Assembly: GCF_029633865.1 (NCBI RefSeq)
Contig: NC_079213.1
Location: forward strand, 93,793,682-93,857,681
DNA length: 64,000 bases
Direction of reading: 5' to 3'
DNA from: Lampris incognitus
Taxonomy: Eukaryota; Chordata; Actinopteri; Lampriformes; Lampridae
The translations under genes were made by a program, and so were the position numbers. The number at the start of each line of letters is the position of its first letter. The first letter of the stretch is position 1. Positions 9,498 through 21,248 of this stretch are shown here, piece by piece. The notes below the pieces were generated by a model that did no database searches, was not told the DNA's origin, and was given only the letters and a program-made list of their open reading frames with translations.

Positions 9498-10616
9498 ACC
9501 AGGTGCATCCCCAAGATCTTCTTGCTATATTCTGTCATATCATATGGCATTTTTGCCACTTGCAGTGCTGAGACTTGTAGCATTTAATAGGAAAGCGAGC
9601 AGTAGAAAGGAGGTGATGGGTGGGGTGTACTTTATCAAGTTAAAAGTGTGCTCCAAATTGGTTTCACTTTGCTCATGTGTTCCTGATGCCTAACAGGTGG
9701 GCGATATTGCAAACAAAGAAGCCCAAACATGTGCAAAACCATACACAGGCATGACTTGAGGGTTGTTCTGTTTTCTTGTTACAATGACCTTTGTTTTTGG
9801 ATTGGAAGAAGCTGGCGGCTTTGTGTAACATCTCGAAGCTGCAGTTGGCTCGGCGCATTTTATGGAGTTTTTCCCGAAGCCGTAGCCCAGGTTTTGTCAT
9901 CTTAACGAACAATAAGCTACTTTCTTCAGGACGTCACCCTCATCTTTTTCTCCTTTCCATTAGTTGTCTTTGTTGAACTGGTGTCCTGGCTTCACTCCCA
10001 CTGCAGTCATGAAACACTGGAGAGCCATTCTACTCTGCCTTTCGGCTCCCCCCCAGTCCTGATCACAGCAGATCGGTCTGGGATGATGTAAGATGGTTGT
10101 AAAAACGTTAGCCCCTCAAAGACCCTCTATAGCCCATCCTACTTCTCCCATTGATAACTTCAGAGGAAATATATTTGTAACACTTTTTGAAAACTGGTAT
10201 AATGATCCTTTTCTCTGTCGACATGTATGGCACGGTGATATCGGAGCGGTTATCCTTATAGGACCACTGGAAAAATGATCTCAGTGTTTGCAGGCCATTT
10301 CTCCCCGTTTCCCCAAAGCTTTTATGAGAATAGCGATAGAATAAGACGGTAAAGGATTTCCCATAGCAGTGGTCTCTGACCATAACCCACCTATGTTTAC
10401 TGGTTTCGATTCCAGCTAAGCACGACATCGTCTGATTTTTACCAGTATGCTCCCACTCCTCTGGTTAGTCTAATGAGCACAGTCGTGACTGAAACCAGCT
10501 CGTGTTTGGTTTGGCTGTGATTGAAAACCTTTTCTTTGGCGAGGGTTATAGACACCCACCCCGTTTTATTTTTATTTCACTTTTTACTTTTCTTTTCTTT
10601 TTTTTCTTTCTTTTAT
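9498..10616. other. Non-coding, no recognised feature
   Basis: The base composition is unique-looking and AT-moderate. A T-rich run (10563-10616) precedes the SINE tail. I see no gene. Confidence 0.5.
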
Positions 10617-11040
10617 CCCCCCCCCCCCCAATTGTATCCGGCCAATTACCCCACTCTCCGAGCCGCCCTGGCCGCGGCTCCACCCCCTCTGCCGATCCGG
10701 GGAGGGCTGCAGACTACCACATGTCTCCTCCGACACATGTGGAGTCGCCAGCCTCTTCTTTTCACCTGACAGTGAGGAGTTTCGCCAGGAGGACGTAGCA
10801 CGTGGAAGGATCACACTATTCCCCCCAGTTCCCCCTCCCCCCTGAACAGTCTCCCCGACTGACCAGAGGAGGCGATAGTGCAGCGACCAGGACACATATC
10901 CACATCCGGCTTCCCACCAGCAGACACGGCCAATTGTGTCTGGAGGGACGCCCGACCAAGCCAGAGGTAACAGGGGGATTCGAACCAGCGATCCCCGTGT
11001 TGGTAGGCAACGGAATAGACCACTATGCTATCCAGACGAC
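10617..11040 (-). mobile_element. SINE-A copy 2
   Basis: A near-full-length copy in reverse orientation. The C-rich complement of the 3' tail is at 10617-10629 and the B-box complement (ggattcgaacc) lies at 10977-10987. Confidence 0.85.
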
Positions 11041-12257
11041 ATTTCTTTTTGTTTTATGCAGTATCATTCTTTACCTTTTTTTTAATTGATTTTTATTTTT
11101 CTCTGTTGGTAAAACTGTTGGTCATACGGCACACTCAACTGTGTACTGTACATTTATATTACGAGACAAAGTATAAATGTACAATTCTGAATGTTACACT
11201 TTGTTGGGCCTCTCATGTGGAGAGTTGTGTTTTACAAGTTTCAGTTGTTAAAAGCACAGTAAAAACAGTGTTGAAAAATAAAACAAATGAAAACCTTTGC
11301 ATCCGTTTGCCCGTGGACTGTTGAAGACCACGGTTTTGCAGAAACGTGTGGATTGGACGTATGGAACCGTGTCCTCCATGTCTCCGCCCCCCCCCCCCGA
11401 CTCTGCTCCCCTCGGAAACGACTGGGTTTTATGGTTCCAGCTCCAGTGCATCTGGTCAGCCAGCTGTATGTGTTGGGGGGGGGGGGGGAGAAACGCTTCA
11501 GGAACGGCTAAAATGGAGGGATCAAAACGAGGGGAGACGGCTGTCTCTTTATTCTTTCCCCGTCTCTCCGCTCTGCCGCTGCTCCACCTTGTGTCAGGAT
11601 CCTCCCATCTCTGCTCCCTCTGGCCCTTCTCTCGTTTTTTTTTCTTCCCCCTTCTGTCCCTCTGTTCCTTTGCTTTGTGTCCCCCTCCCCTCCCCCACAC
11701 CTCCTTGCGCGCTGTGGTATGCAGACATGCAGGAATTTCTGGGCCTCAAAATGATAGACCAAACTTGTCAGCCCTGGCTCCCGTTGCTAAAGATGGCCGC
11801 TTTTGGCAGTATGCGCGCCTGTGATTGGTACACATCTGAGTGGCTCCGCACATGACTGGTTGTACCCTGTTTGTCCGCGGCTCACGTGGTGTTGGCAGAA
11901 GTGTGGATTTCAGTGTTTAGTTTGTATAAGATGGAGCTGCTGTCAGTGCTTCAGTGCCGTCTGCTATCTTCGCTCGCCATCTCTCTCCCTCGGGCTTCAG
12001 GGTGGTACGTGTTGTTGCACGCCGCGGCGGGTGTGTGCGTGTGAATAAGGGGCGTGCCACTTCATGCGTCTCTCCACCCAGCTTGGGTCAAGTGTAAACA
12101 AGAGAAAGTCATTAGAGCTCGTGATGAGGAGAGATTTGATATGGATGTGTGGCGGAAAGGAAAACAACGGAGAAAAACAGGTGCACTACGAGGCTGAGAG
12201 CCTCTCGCTAACGTAAACTCTAGTGGCTCTCACCAAGGCCTTTGATTAGCATCTGGA
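11041..12257. other. Non-coding, with a GC-rich, repeat-poor patch
   Basis: There are poly(C) (11391-11400) and poly(G) (11475-11489) runs. From about 11700 to 12070 the sequence is GC-richer and repeat-poor, with an aagatggccgc YY1-like motif (about 11790-11800) and an inverted CCAAT box (attgg, about 11824). No host exon was recognised. Confidence 0.4.
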
Positions 12258-12480
12258 CAAACACACACACACGCACACATACACATATATGCACATGCAC
12301 ACGCACGCACGCACAGACACACAAAATACATGCACACACACACAAGCACACAGACACACACGCACGCACGCACACAGACACACACGCACGCACACATGTG
12401 CGTTTATCCCCCCCACAGACTGACTGAATGAGTGCCTGTACTAGTGTGTGTGTGTGTGTGTTTGTGTGTGTATGTTAGGG
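12258..12480. repeat. CA/CG-rich and GT microsatellite cluster
   Basis: Imperfect (CA)n with CACG interruptions (12258-12400) is followed by (GT)n (12444-12470). Confidence 0.85.
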
Positions 12481-12655
12481 ATGAGAATTGCGTGTATCAC
12501 GATTCTTTTAAGTGTTTACAATTCGATATTAAGGATTTATGTGATTTCTGGTTACTTTTTTAATATTGGACTATAAAAAGCAATTAAATTGTCACTTTCA
12601 CCGATGTTCTATATTGTAAGTAAGATGTTTAATAATCTATAAATAAATAAATAGA

Positions 12656-12764
12656 TCTGCGATGGCCTGGCGGCCTGTCCAGGGTGTCTCCCCGCCTGCC
12701 GCCCACTGGCTGCTGGGATAGGCGCCAGCATCCCCGCGACCCGGTTTGGATGATGAATGAATGT
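12656..12764 (+). mobile_element. DANA-like SINE 3' fragment
   Basis: Only the 3' part is present (gatggcctggcggcctgtcc ... gctgggataggcgccagcat), ending in gaatgaatg repeats. This family otherwise has a tRNA-like head and a constant region shared with zebrafish DANA. Confidence 0.75.
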
Positions 12765-12782
12765 TTAATAATAAGAGGAGTA

Positions 12783-13138
12783 TTGTGTCTTGGCCAATTA
12801 CCCCACTCTTCCGAGCTGTCGCGGTCGCTGCTCCACCCCCTCTGCCGATCCGGGGTGGGTTGCAGGCTACCGCATGCCCCCTTGATACATGTGGAGTCGC
12901 CAGCCGCTTCTTTTCACCTGACAGTGAGAAGTTTCACCAGGGGGACGTAGCGCGTGGGAGGATCACGCTATTCCCCCCAGTTCCCCCTCCCTCTTGAACA
13001 GGCGCCCCGACCGACCAGAGGAGGCGCTAGTGCAGCGACCAGGACACATACCCACATCCGGCTTCCCACCTGCAGACACGGCCAACTGTGTCTATAGGGA
13101 CGCCCAACCAAGCCGGAGGTAACACGCGGATTCGAACT
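12783..13138 (-). mobile_element. SINE-A copy 3, truncated
   Basis: A reverse-orientation copy cut inside the B box (ggattcgaact at 13128-13138), so the outer part of the tRNA head is missing. Confidence 0.82.
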
Positions 13139-15181
13139 GTGTTAAAAATTTTTTTAAAAACAATCGTCAGATAAATCGTGATTTGTACTGAATCAATTAT
13201 ATTTGCCTCCCTAGTGTGTGCGTGCCTACGTGTGTATTTGTGTGCGTGCGTGCTTGGAGACGTTTGCTTGCGTCATTTAATCGGCAACACTTGGGCTTTC
13301 CGCTCTAAATCGGTGATGTAGTAATGCGGTCGATTTAACCGAAAGCCCTCTTCTTTGTGCCCTCCTCACCCACTACAGCATCTATTTCCGCCCTCCATCA
13401 GCAGACTTGCTACAAAAGCCTGCTCTCCTCGTCACATGGTTACTCTGTTTGCTCAACGGTGCCATCACTTGGCGCGTCTTAAGTGGGATTTTTTTTTTCT
13501 TCTCGCAGAGTTTCTCAGTGACGCGTCAGAGGGGAAACAGTTACTCGTGCTTGGTTGTATTTGCCCCACAGGTGACGAAACGGTACCTACGCAAATTGCC
13601 CAAAGCGCCGCAGCTGCTGACAACTCGGCGATGGCAACAATGGAATGGCATCATGTGGGGCCGTATACGCTTCCTCTTTCGGATCCGGACATGACTAAGA
13701 AATGTACCGGCGAGGACTGCCAGGCTGCGAGGCCTCGGCCCTGAGCAGTGGTGCAGGGGCACGGAAAGAGAGAGGATGGGGATGTCTGGGTACAGTCTGC
13801 GTTGTTACTCGGTTTTCGGCATGCGGCTGCATAGAATCATGACCCCCACCCCGTCCCAACTCACCCTCACTTTAGTCCTTTCACAAGCTAACGGGAAGAG
13901 GTGGAAAACCAAAACACATGTCGTTTACTTGGCTTTAATAAAACATTAAATATAGATGACATTAACTAAGACCTGCAGCCCACCCCCCAAAATAGAGTAT
14001 CAGCTATCCTCAAACGTTTGTGCGTGTGCCTGTCACCGGGTGGAATGACGACCATCCCGGCTAATATTTGGCGCCCTTGGCTGTTGCCTCTTCACTCATA
14101 TGTCTGTGGCTGCAGCCCCTGTGACGGCATTGTTGTAACTAAAAAAGGCTCTGCTGCCGAGCGCCGCGCTTGGCCTGTCAACCAGATACACTGCACTCCA
14201 CTTTCTGCACCACACACCTCTCACACACTAACACACACAAACACACGTGCATGCACACATGCATGCGGGCACATATACCCATATGCACACAGACACACAC
14301 TAACACAGACCTTGTCTCTTCCCAGTGCGTTGTGCTTTTACACTGAGGGCACCGAGGTGTGTGCGTGTGTGCGTGCATGTGTATATAGCCTAATGTCATC
14401 TGACGAAGTCTTGTGTGATTTGTATGCTGATGTTGAGTGAGAGGAACAGATTTTTTTTTCTCAAGAAACGTTGCCATCATGTGCCTTTGGTTTATCCTCT
14501 TTCCGTTGCTTTGTTGTTCGTAAACACCTGACCCTTGCTGTTCCGAATTAGCGTTGCTAAGATAAAGAAGACCCACAGTGTTTCTGGCGCAAACGTCCAC
14601 ACACAGAGCACGTGTGATCCAAGATTTCTTCACATTAATCATGTGGAAGGAACAGCTGGACATTAGCACAACATGAAAACAACCAAAAATCTAGCGGCAA
14701 GCCACCAGAAAAGTCACTGTTACGGCACGACGGTCCGGCTCTGCTATATAGGTGTATCAGAGGTCTCAAACTAGCCAAAAAGGGCCAAAATGTCCACTCT
14801 CTAACATCCCTTGTTTTGTTTTTAAGTGTGCCAAGCTTGTATTAGAGCAGGAATTCAGAAGTTAATCAAATTACTGAAGGTAATTGACACACATGATGAC
14901 AAATGAGATTGCTCGTCCCCCATGTCAGGTCCAGAATCCTCCAGGAAGGACTGCTCGGGGATATCCCCTTATCTGTCATATCTTCCCCTTTAGACGCCTG
15001 CCCCAGCCAATCAAGACAGAGCATGCACAGAGAGCAGGGTCCCCCGTCTGGGAAATCACAGTGAGCTATTATGTTGCAAGGATTTGTGGGTAGAAACGAG
15101 AAGGGGGGAACTGAATATCTATCTGTATGTGCACATGTTTGCACACGTATGAATTAGAGGGACAGAGCCAAGTCCTATTTT

Positions 15182-15255
15182 GTGTGTGTGTGCGTGTGTG
15201 TATGTATGTATGTATGTATGTATGTATGTATGTATGTATGTATGTGTGTGTGCTC
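15182..15255. repeat. (TG)n(TATG)n microsatellite
   Basis: Eleven perfect TATG units (15200-15243) lie between TG blocks. Confidence 0.92.
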
Positions 15256-15524
15256 GCGTACTTGCATACGTGTGTATGTGTGTGTGCGCATGTATGATGT
15301 GCATATGATTACATGTGTTTACCCCATGTTTTTTTTTCCAGAATGGGAATGGGAAGCCCATGTTAGGAAGGAAGAAGGGCTCCTATTGGTGGAAGCGTGA
15401 CCTGTGCTGAAGGGGTTAAAATCAGTGGAGGTCCCACTGGGAGAGGTTCGCATAAACAACAAGGGATGGAAGGGATGAAGGGGAGGAGCCAGGGTGGGAG
15501 TAGGGCCATGATGGAAAACTTAAC

Positions 15525-15528
<4 letters not shown>

Positions 15529-15574
<46 letters not shown>
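15529..15574. repeat. (AT)n microsatellite
   Basis: An uninterrupted alternating AT tract of about 46 bp. Confidence 0.92.
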
Positions 15575-15577
<3 letters not shown>

Positions 15578-16094
15578 TTGTGGGTTTTTTTTATTTTGCT
15601 TTTGATTTCAAAGGCATGATGTTCATACCTCAGGGTTGTGCTTGAAAGTTTGTGTGTACATGCACACTGTGATCTGTACAGATGGAGCCTCCTCAAAGGA
15701 CAGCTAATAATCTTAATCAGTCCCAACGGCATAGCCTCCAGGAGTTGCAAATAAGAAAAATAACACAAGGCATACTCCGATATTAGCAGCTGAAATGATT
15801 TCACACAGTCTCTCCTGTTTGTCTAAGGCTGTGTTGTCTGAGACCACACACACACACACACGCACGCACGCACGCACACACACACACACACACAACCTTC
15901 CTTAGGACTGAACATTTTGCAGTACGGGCCTTTCGGTTGAGCGCACATGTGTACCGCACCAGTGCAGCGTTGTTTTAACCACTGCACGTGCAGAACTTTT
16001 GTGTGTGTGGAATTTAAATTTAAACTCTTGAGTTTCCCTCCTAGCAACTTTTGCACGGGGCCGGATGTTGTATGTTCAGCCACCCACTAAGCAT

Positions 16095-16095
<1 letters not shown>

Positions 16096-16168
<73 letters not shown>
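16096..16168. repeat. (CA)n microsatellite
   Basis: A perfect CA tract of about 73 bp. Confidence 0.93.
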
Positions 16169-16169
<1 letters not shown>

Positions 16170-16579
16170 ACAGAGAGATTGCCGGTAATTTAGCACAGCA
16201 CAGCCTCGTAGTGATGGCAAATGCAGATAAAGCAGAGCTTAGTGCCAGCAGATCTGCCCTTCCTGCAAACAACGTGGACCAGTTCATTTTACTGAAAACC
16301 ATGAAAATACGATGGATCTCGGGACCAGCTGGGACTGCTGTTGCTGCACAGTCCTAATGTGAAGCCGAAAGCTGCTAATATGAATACAAGTATAGTACAG
16401 CTCAAGTACAGTTAATTTTATAAATGCTGCACCTTAATGTATGTTTATTTTATTATGTTTATTTATTTGAGAGAATATTTATTCTGATTTGCTTTTAAGT
16501 AAATTTTACTCTTTTATTTAGTAGGTTGCAGCTAGTTGCAGCAGTATTGATAGACTTTTTGTTTAAGAAAGACAGAGCC

Positions 16580-16993
16580 GGGTGTCCGGGTGGCATGGCG
16601 GTCTATTTCGTTGCCTACCAACATGGGGATCGGCAGTTCGAATCCCCGTGTTACCTCCGGTTTGGTCGGGCGTCTCTACAGACACAGTTGACTGTGTCTA
16701 CGGGTGGGAAGCCAGATGTGGGTATGTGTCCTGGTCGCTACACTAGCACCTCCTCTGGTCAGTCGGGGCGCTTGTTCAGGGGGGAGGGGGAACTGGGGGG
16801 AATAGCGTGATCCTCCCACATGCTACGTCCACCTGACGAAACTCCTCACTGTCAGTGGAAAAGAAGCGGCTGGCGACTCCACAGGGGAAGCATGTGGTAG
16901 TCTGCAGCCCTCCCCGGATTGGCAGAGGGGGTGGAGCAGCTACCGGGACGGCTCGGATTGGCCGGATACAATTGGGGAGAAAAAGGGGGGGGG
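16580..16993 (+). mobile_element. SINE-A copy 4
   Basis: A full-length copy with the tRNA-like head at the left. The B box has one change (agttcgaatcc, about 16636-16646), and a G-rich tail ends at 16993. Confidence 0.85.
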
Positions 16994-17837
16994 CAGTGTA
17001 GCATTCCAGCCGGACTTTATTCAGACGATGCACTCCAATAACGACTGATGGGTCCATGGTGCGGTATCAGACCATTTATTGCAGCATTTTACTAGTCACA
17101 CCGTAGACACACCATAGAACCACTGTAAGAGCTGAAAGCATATACATAAAACAATCATTCAATTATATGTGCAACCACGTTTCCCCCATAGCTAGCCACC
17201 AGTACGGGGTGCATAGCACTAGCTAGCATTAGCTTATCGTTAGCGATCTCCAAATCACAAAGAACACATTGTAAATAAAAACATAACGAAATTCGAATCA
17301 AACAGTCAATCGGCACTCATACCTGTTCGCCTTCCAGCTAGGTGCTAAATAAATGATGATGATCAATGAATTATAAGTTGCAATTCGTTCTGTGCATAGC
17401 GAACATGACCATCGTGTCCAACTTTCAGTTTTGTTCTGCCGTTTTCTCGCAGCGGCGCACAGCATCATGGGAGACCAGAGTTTTTCAAATAAAGGTCACA
17501 TAACAAAAGGAAGTGTAATTCGCTGTTAATATCAATCAGGACTGTACTTTAGGCACCAAATACAAATCAATAATGAGCACCATACAAATCAATAATAATA
17601 AAAAATATTATGACAAAATTATATGGGTCATTTACAGGCAGAGCCATAATTTGTTCAATAAACCACTGTTTAAGAAAAGAAGAAGCAATTTTATGTTTCG
17701 TTTCTTTGCCCCTGCTGTACCGAAAACGTACCGAACTGTGATCTTTGTGTACCGTCACACCCCTAGTGTGTACTGAGGATCTCCATGCATTATACTGTGT
17801 TAGCTGCTGGCCTTGGTGAGGCCAAGGTAACCCCAAC
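16994..17837. other. AT-rich non-coding stretch with a possible hAT terminal fragment
   Basis: The segment 17000-17560 looks repeat-like but matches nothing I can name. At about 17725-17766 the sequence accgtcacacccctagtg resembles the terminal repeat of small hAT-type elements common in fish genomes. No coding region was recognised. Confidence 0.35.
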
Positions 17838-18837
17838 ACCCAGCAAAGCCTAAGCAGCTTAAGCATTCTTCCCACTGACAAATACAGCAAAGCATCCTGG
17901 GGGCTCCATGGGTCTCCATTTATCAGAAGAAAAAAAAAATTCAGTTCCTCTGAGGAACATGTTAAAATATAATTAGAGAATAACAATGAATGACTGGATG
18001 GACGGTTTTCCAATTTCTCACTGGCTGAGATGGTGTCAATGAATGCTCGGATCAAGTAGAAGCGGGAATTTACAGCCATATGTGTCACGTGACCCGGCCT
18101 GTCCGTTACGGCTCCCCATCCACTATCAACATTCTGGCTTCGTGTGTCGATTTGTACGTTGACATGTGCGTTTGCGTGTGCTGGTGTCTGACACCTCTGA
18201 CAAGCGGAGGGGAGCAATGGGAAGACGGATGCAGAGAACAGCTTGGATGACAAACTCTGCTTCCAGTTTTCATATGAGGGAGAAGTATGACTGTAGGAGG
18301 GGCTGTCTGGCGCAGCACAGCTCCATACTGTGGCCAGTATGTGTAGAATGAGACGGATGCTCTAGCCTCTTGGTCTCATCCATACCAGCGACAATGATGA
18401 ATGTGCCAAAAGCACTCTGCTGGACGGCAGAAATATAGCCACGCGGTGCTTGTGCTCTGTGCTAGCTGTCGGGTTGGTTAAGTACGTCAGGCCCAGCCTC
18501 TTTTTGGCTTACATTGACAGAGATTGCCCTGCAATTGCTGGTGGTGGTTAGTTGCCTCAGTTGCCTGATTGATGAGGTAAAACACAATGTCATGAAGCTT
18601 GATGGATTCAAGTATAACTATGCATTGCACTTCATAGTATCTATACTGCTTGGTGCTGATATTTTGCAAATTCTTTTGCGTTGATAGAATGTTGTTTTAT
18701 AAGTACTTTATTAGCCATCTTTTTGTGTGACTTTTCCATCTTCTGAGTCATAAATTCTTGCTTTATGTTGTTTTATTTTCCATTTCTCAGTAATTTTATC
18801 ATTTTGCAAACATAGACCAGATTAATTCAAGTTAGGG

Positions 18838-19254
18838 CCCCCCCCCCTTTTCTCCCCAATTGTACTTGGCCAACTACCCCACTCTTCGGAGCCGTCCCAG
18901 TCGCTGCTCCACCCCTTCGGCCGATCCGGGGAGGGCTGCAGACTACCACATGTGGAGTCGCCAGCCACTTCTTTTCACCTGACGGTGAGGAGTTTCGCTA
19001 GGGGGACGTAGCGCGTGGGAGGATCACGCTATTCCCCCCCAGTTCGCCCTCCCCACCGAACAGGTGCCCCGACCGACCAGAGGAGGGCTAGTGCAGCGAC
19101 CAGGACACATACCCACATCCGGGTTTCCTACCCGCGGACACGGCCAATTGTGTCTGTAGGGATGCCCGACCAACCCGGAGGTAGCATGGGGATTCGAACT
19201 GGCGTTCCCGATGTTGGTAGGCAACGGAATAGACCGCCACACCACCTGGATGCC
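18838..19254 (-). mobile_element. SINE-A copy 5
   Basis: A reverse-orientation copy flanked by the direct repeat caagttagg (18828-18836 and 19255-19263), a readable target-site duplication. Confidence 0.88.
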
Positions 19255-19263
19255 CAAGTTAGG

Positions 19264-20078
19264 CTTTTTGTTTAATGTTAACATTAAAGCTTTAGTGGAA
19301 GCACTCGTCGAAGATGGCCAAATTAGTATTATTCTCAATACTTTGGGGGAAAAAAGCTGGTGTAGCACACGGGAGTCCTTAAAGCAAGTGCAAGAAATGG
19401 ATGTGCCAAAGCACTAGGGTTAGATGTAATACTTGTCAAACTCTACTCGTACCACTGTGAGCAGCCGGCCCCCTGACAAATACTTCCCCACTTCTGGCAC
19501 TGTTGACGATAGCATCAGTCAGGTTACCTGCTTATCGTTAGATTACCGTTATCTCCCGTTAACTCCCGTTAACTCCTGTTAACTGCTCTCCCCTGAGCCT
19601 CCAGAGCCTCCTTTCCACGCTGATTCAATTTGGCCCCTCGTTCTACTTTTTAAAATCTCATTACACACATGAACACACACAAGCACAGGCCTGTTTACCT
19701 CTGTCAGTCCCTGTGTTCCTGTCCCTGGGAGTCACGTGTAGTACGTGGTGCCGAGGTGTCCTCTGTCAATACGCTGGAGCATGATGTGTGCTGTGGTTGG
19801 AGACAGATGGAGATAACGCGGGGCTCCGAAACCTCGATAAGAGTAAGGGACTGCTGCTGTTCCACAAATGTCCAGCTGTCCTATTTACACCGGACTGCTC
19901 ATTCTCACATGCACACACGTTTAGACACAAGTCCGCAAACACAATCGCTCCCGGTGGCAGCGCCGGTGATCAAAACAACACATAAGCAAGCTGAGCTGAA
20001 ATAAAAACAACCGTCCTTTTTGAGTATCTTTTACTCTGTTCCCAATGGCAACGTCTACAGAAATAAACGTTTTGAAGG

Positions 20079-20147
<69 letters not shown>

Positions 20148-20294
20148 CATGTGTGTGTGTGTGATACCAAACTACTTGTTGTGATGCTCAACTCTTCTTC
20201 TGCCCTGCCCTGAATGGATAGTGTCAAATCTCAAGTGTGATGAGCACAGAGAGCTGATTTACAGGAAGACGGTTTTGAAATGTCAGCATTGGTA
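19264..20294. other. Non-coding with a long (GT)n tract
   Basis: No gene was recognised. Short gttaactcc tandem units lie at about 19555-19582 and (GT)n at 20082-20163. Confidence 0.5.
20082..20163. repeat. (GT)n microsatellite
   Basis: An approximately 80-bp GT tract with one gcgtgcat interruption. Confidence 0.92.
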
Positions 20295-20716
20295 GGTTGT
20301 CCGCGTAGCGTGGCAGTCTATTCCGTTGCATACCAACACGGGGATCGCTGGTTTGAATCCCCATGTTACCTCCGGCTTGGTCGGGCATCCCTACAGACAC
20401 AATTGGCCGTGTTTGCAGGTGGGAAGCCAGATGTGGGTATGTGTCCTGGTTGCTGCACTAGTGCCTCCTCTGGTCGGTCGGGGGCGCCTGTTCAGGGGGG
20501 AGGGGGAACTGGAGGGGGAATGGTGTGATCCTCCCACGCGCTACGTCCCCCTGGTGTAACTCCTCATTTTCAGGTGAAAAGAAATGGCTGGCGACTCCAC
20601 ATGTATCGGGGTCTGCAGCCCTCCCCGGATTGGCAGAGGGGGTGGAGCAGCTACCGGGACGGCTCGGAAGAGTGGGGTAATTGGCCGGATACAATTGGGG
20701 AGAAAAAAGGGGGGAG
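20295..20716 (+). mobile_element. SINE-A copy 6
   Basis: A copy with an internal deletion near the catgtatcgg segment (about 20600-20610). It is flanked by an imperfect direct repeat gaaatgtcag(c/t)att (20277- and 20730-). Confidence 0.86.
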
Positions 20717-20900
20717 GAAATCCAAAAAAGAAATGTCAGTATTTGTAAGATTAATCCCAGCTAATTGAGAAGTGCCCAGTTGATTTCCTCAATGGCGTAC
20801 CAGTACTCACCACGTACCCACCGTCCTCCAAACAGCCAAGCCATGTTTCAGCCTACACCTGTGCTTACATGGAAGGGCTGCATCAAGTCCTTTTTTCTTT

Positions 20901-21248
20901 TCATTCACTCATTTTCCAAAGCTTATCCCAATAAGGATTGCAGGTTGCTGGAGCCTATCCCAGTGCTCATTGGGCGGAAGGCGGGGGGAACACCCTGGAC
21001 AGGTCGCCGGTCCATCGCAGGGCAGACACATTCATACCTGGGGGCATTTTAGTATCTCCCATTCACCTGATTTACATGTCTTTGGACTGTGGGAGGAAAC
21101 CAGAGTTCCCGATGGAAACCCATGCAGACACGGGGAGAACATGAAAACTCCACATAGAGCAAGGACCCATGCCCGCCGGCCAGTAATCAAACCCAGAACC
21201 TTCTTGCTGTGAGGCGACAGTGCTAACCACTGCGCCACCACGCCGCGC
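20901..21248 (-). mobile_element. DANA-like SINE copy, near full length
   Basis: In reverse orientation the tRNA-like head (complement ending accactgcgccaccacgccgc) is at the right. The conserved core complement (gtgggaggaaaccagagttc ... ggggagaacatg) is in the middle and a tcattcactcatttt tail at the left. Confidence 0.85.

Larger units (their letters stand above)
12474..13215. mobile_element. Candidate non-autonomous DNA transposon carrying nested SINE insertions
   Basis: The left edge reads tagggatgagaattgcgtg and the right edge, in complement, reads ctagggaggcaaatataatt. The outer bases are partly matching inverted ends, and the material just inside is AT-rich (12474-12655 and 13140-13215). 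The centre is occupied by a DANA-like fragment and a SINE-A fragment. This fits a small TIR element hit twice by SINEs, but the inverted ends are weak. Confidence 0.35.
13139..16579. other. Non-coding, microsatellite-rich
   Basis: No host exon was recognised. The stretch contains CA-rich blocks (14219-14300), (TATG)n (15200-15244), (AT)n (15529-15574) and CA tracts (15845-15893, 16096-16168). Small open frames here are repeat-driven or isolated. Confidence 0.5.

Noticed and set aside
11931..12044. 37-codon frame beginning MELLSVLQ
   Set aside because: It has a hydrophobic start but no partner exon and no resemblance to the insr signal peptide; too short to support.
13407..13744. Two overlapping frames with acceptor-like cgcag and ccacag sites, possibly an exon
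   Set aside because: No family resemblance, no matching donor logic and no partner exons; not enough to call a gene.
15200..15244. CRISPR-like array
   Set aside because: A simple TATG microsatellite with no spacers.
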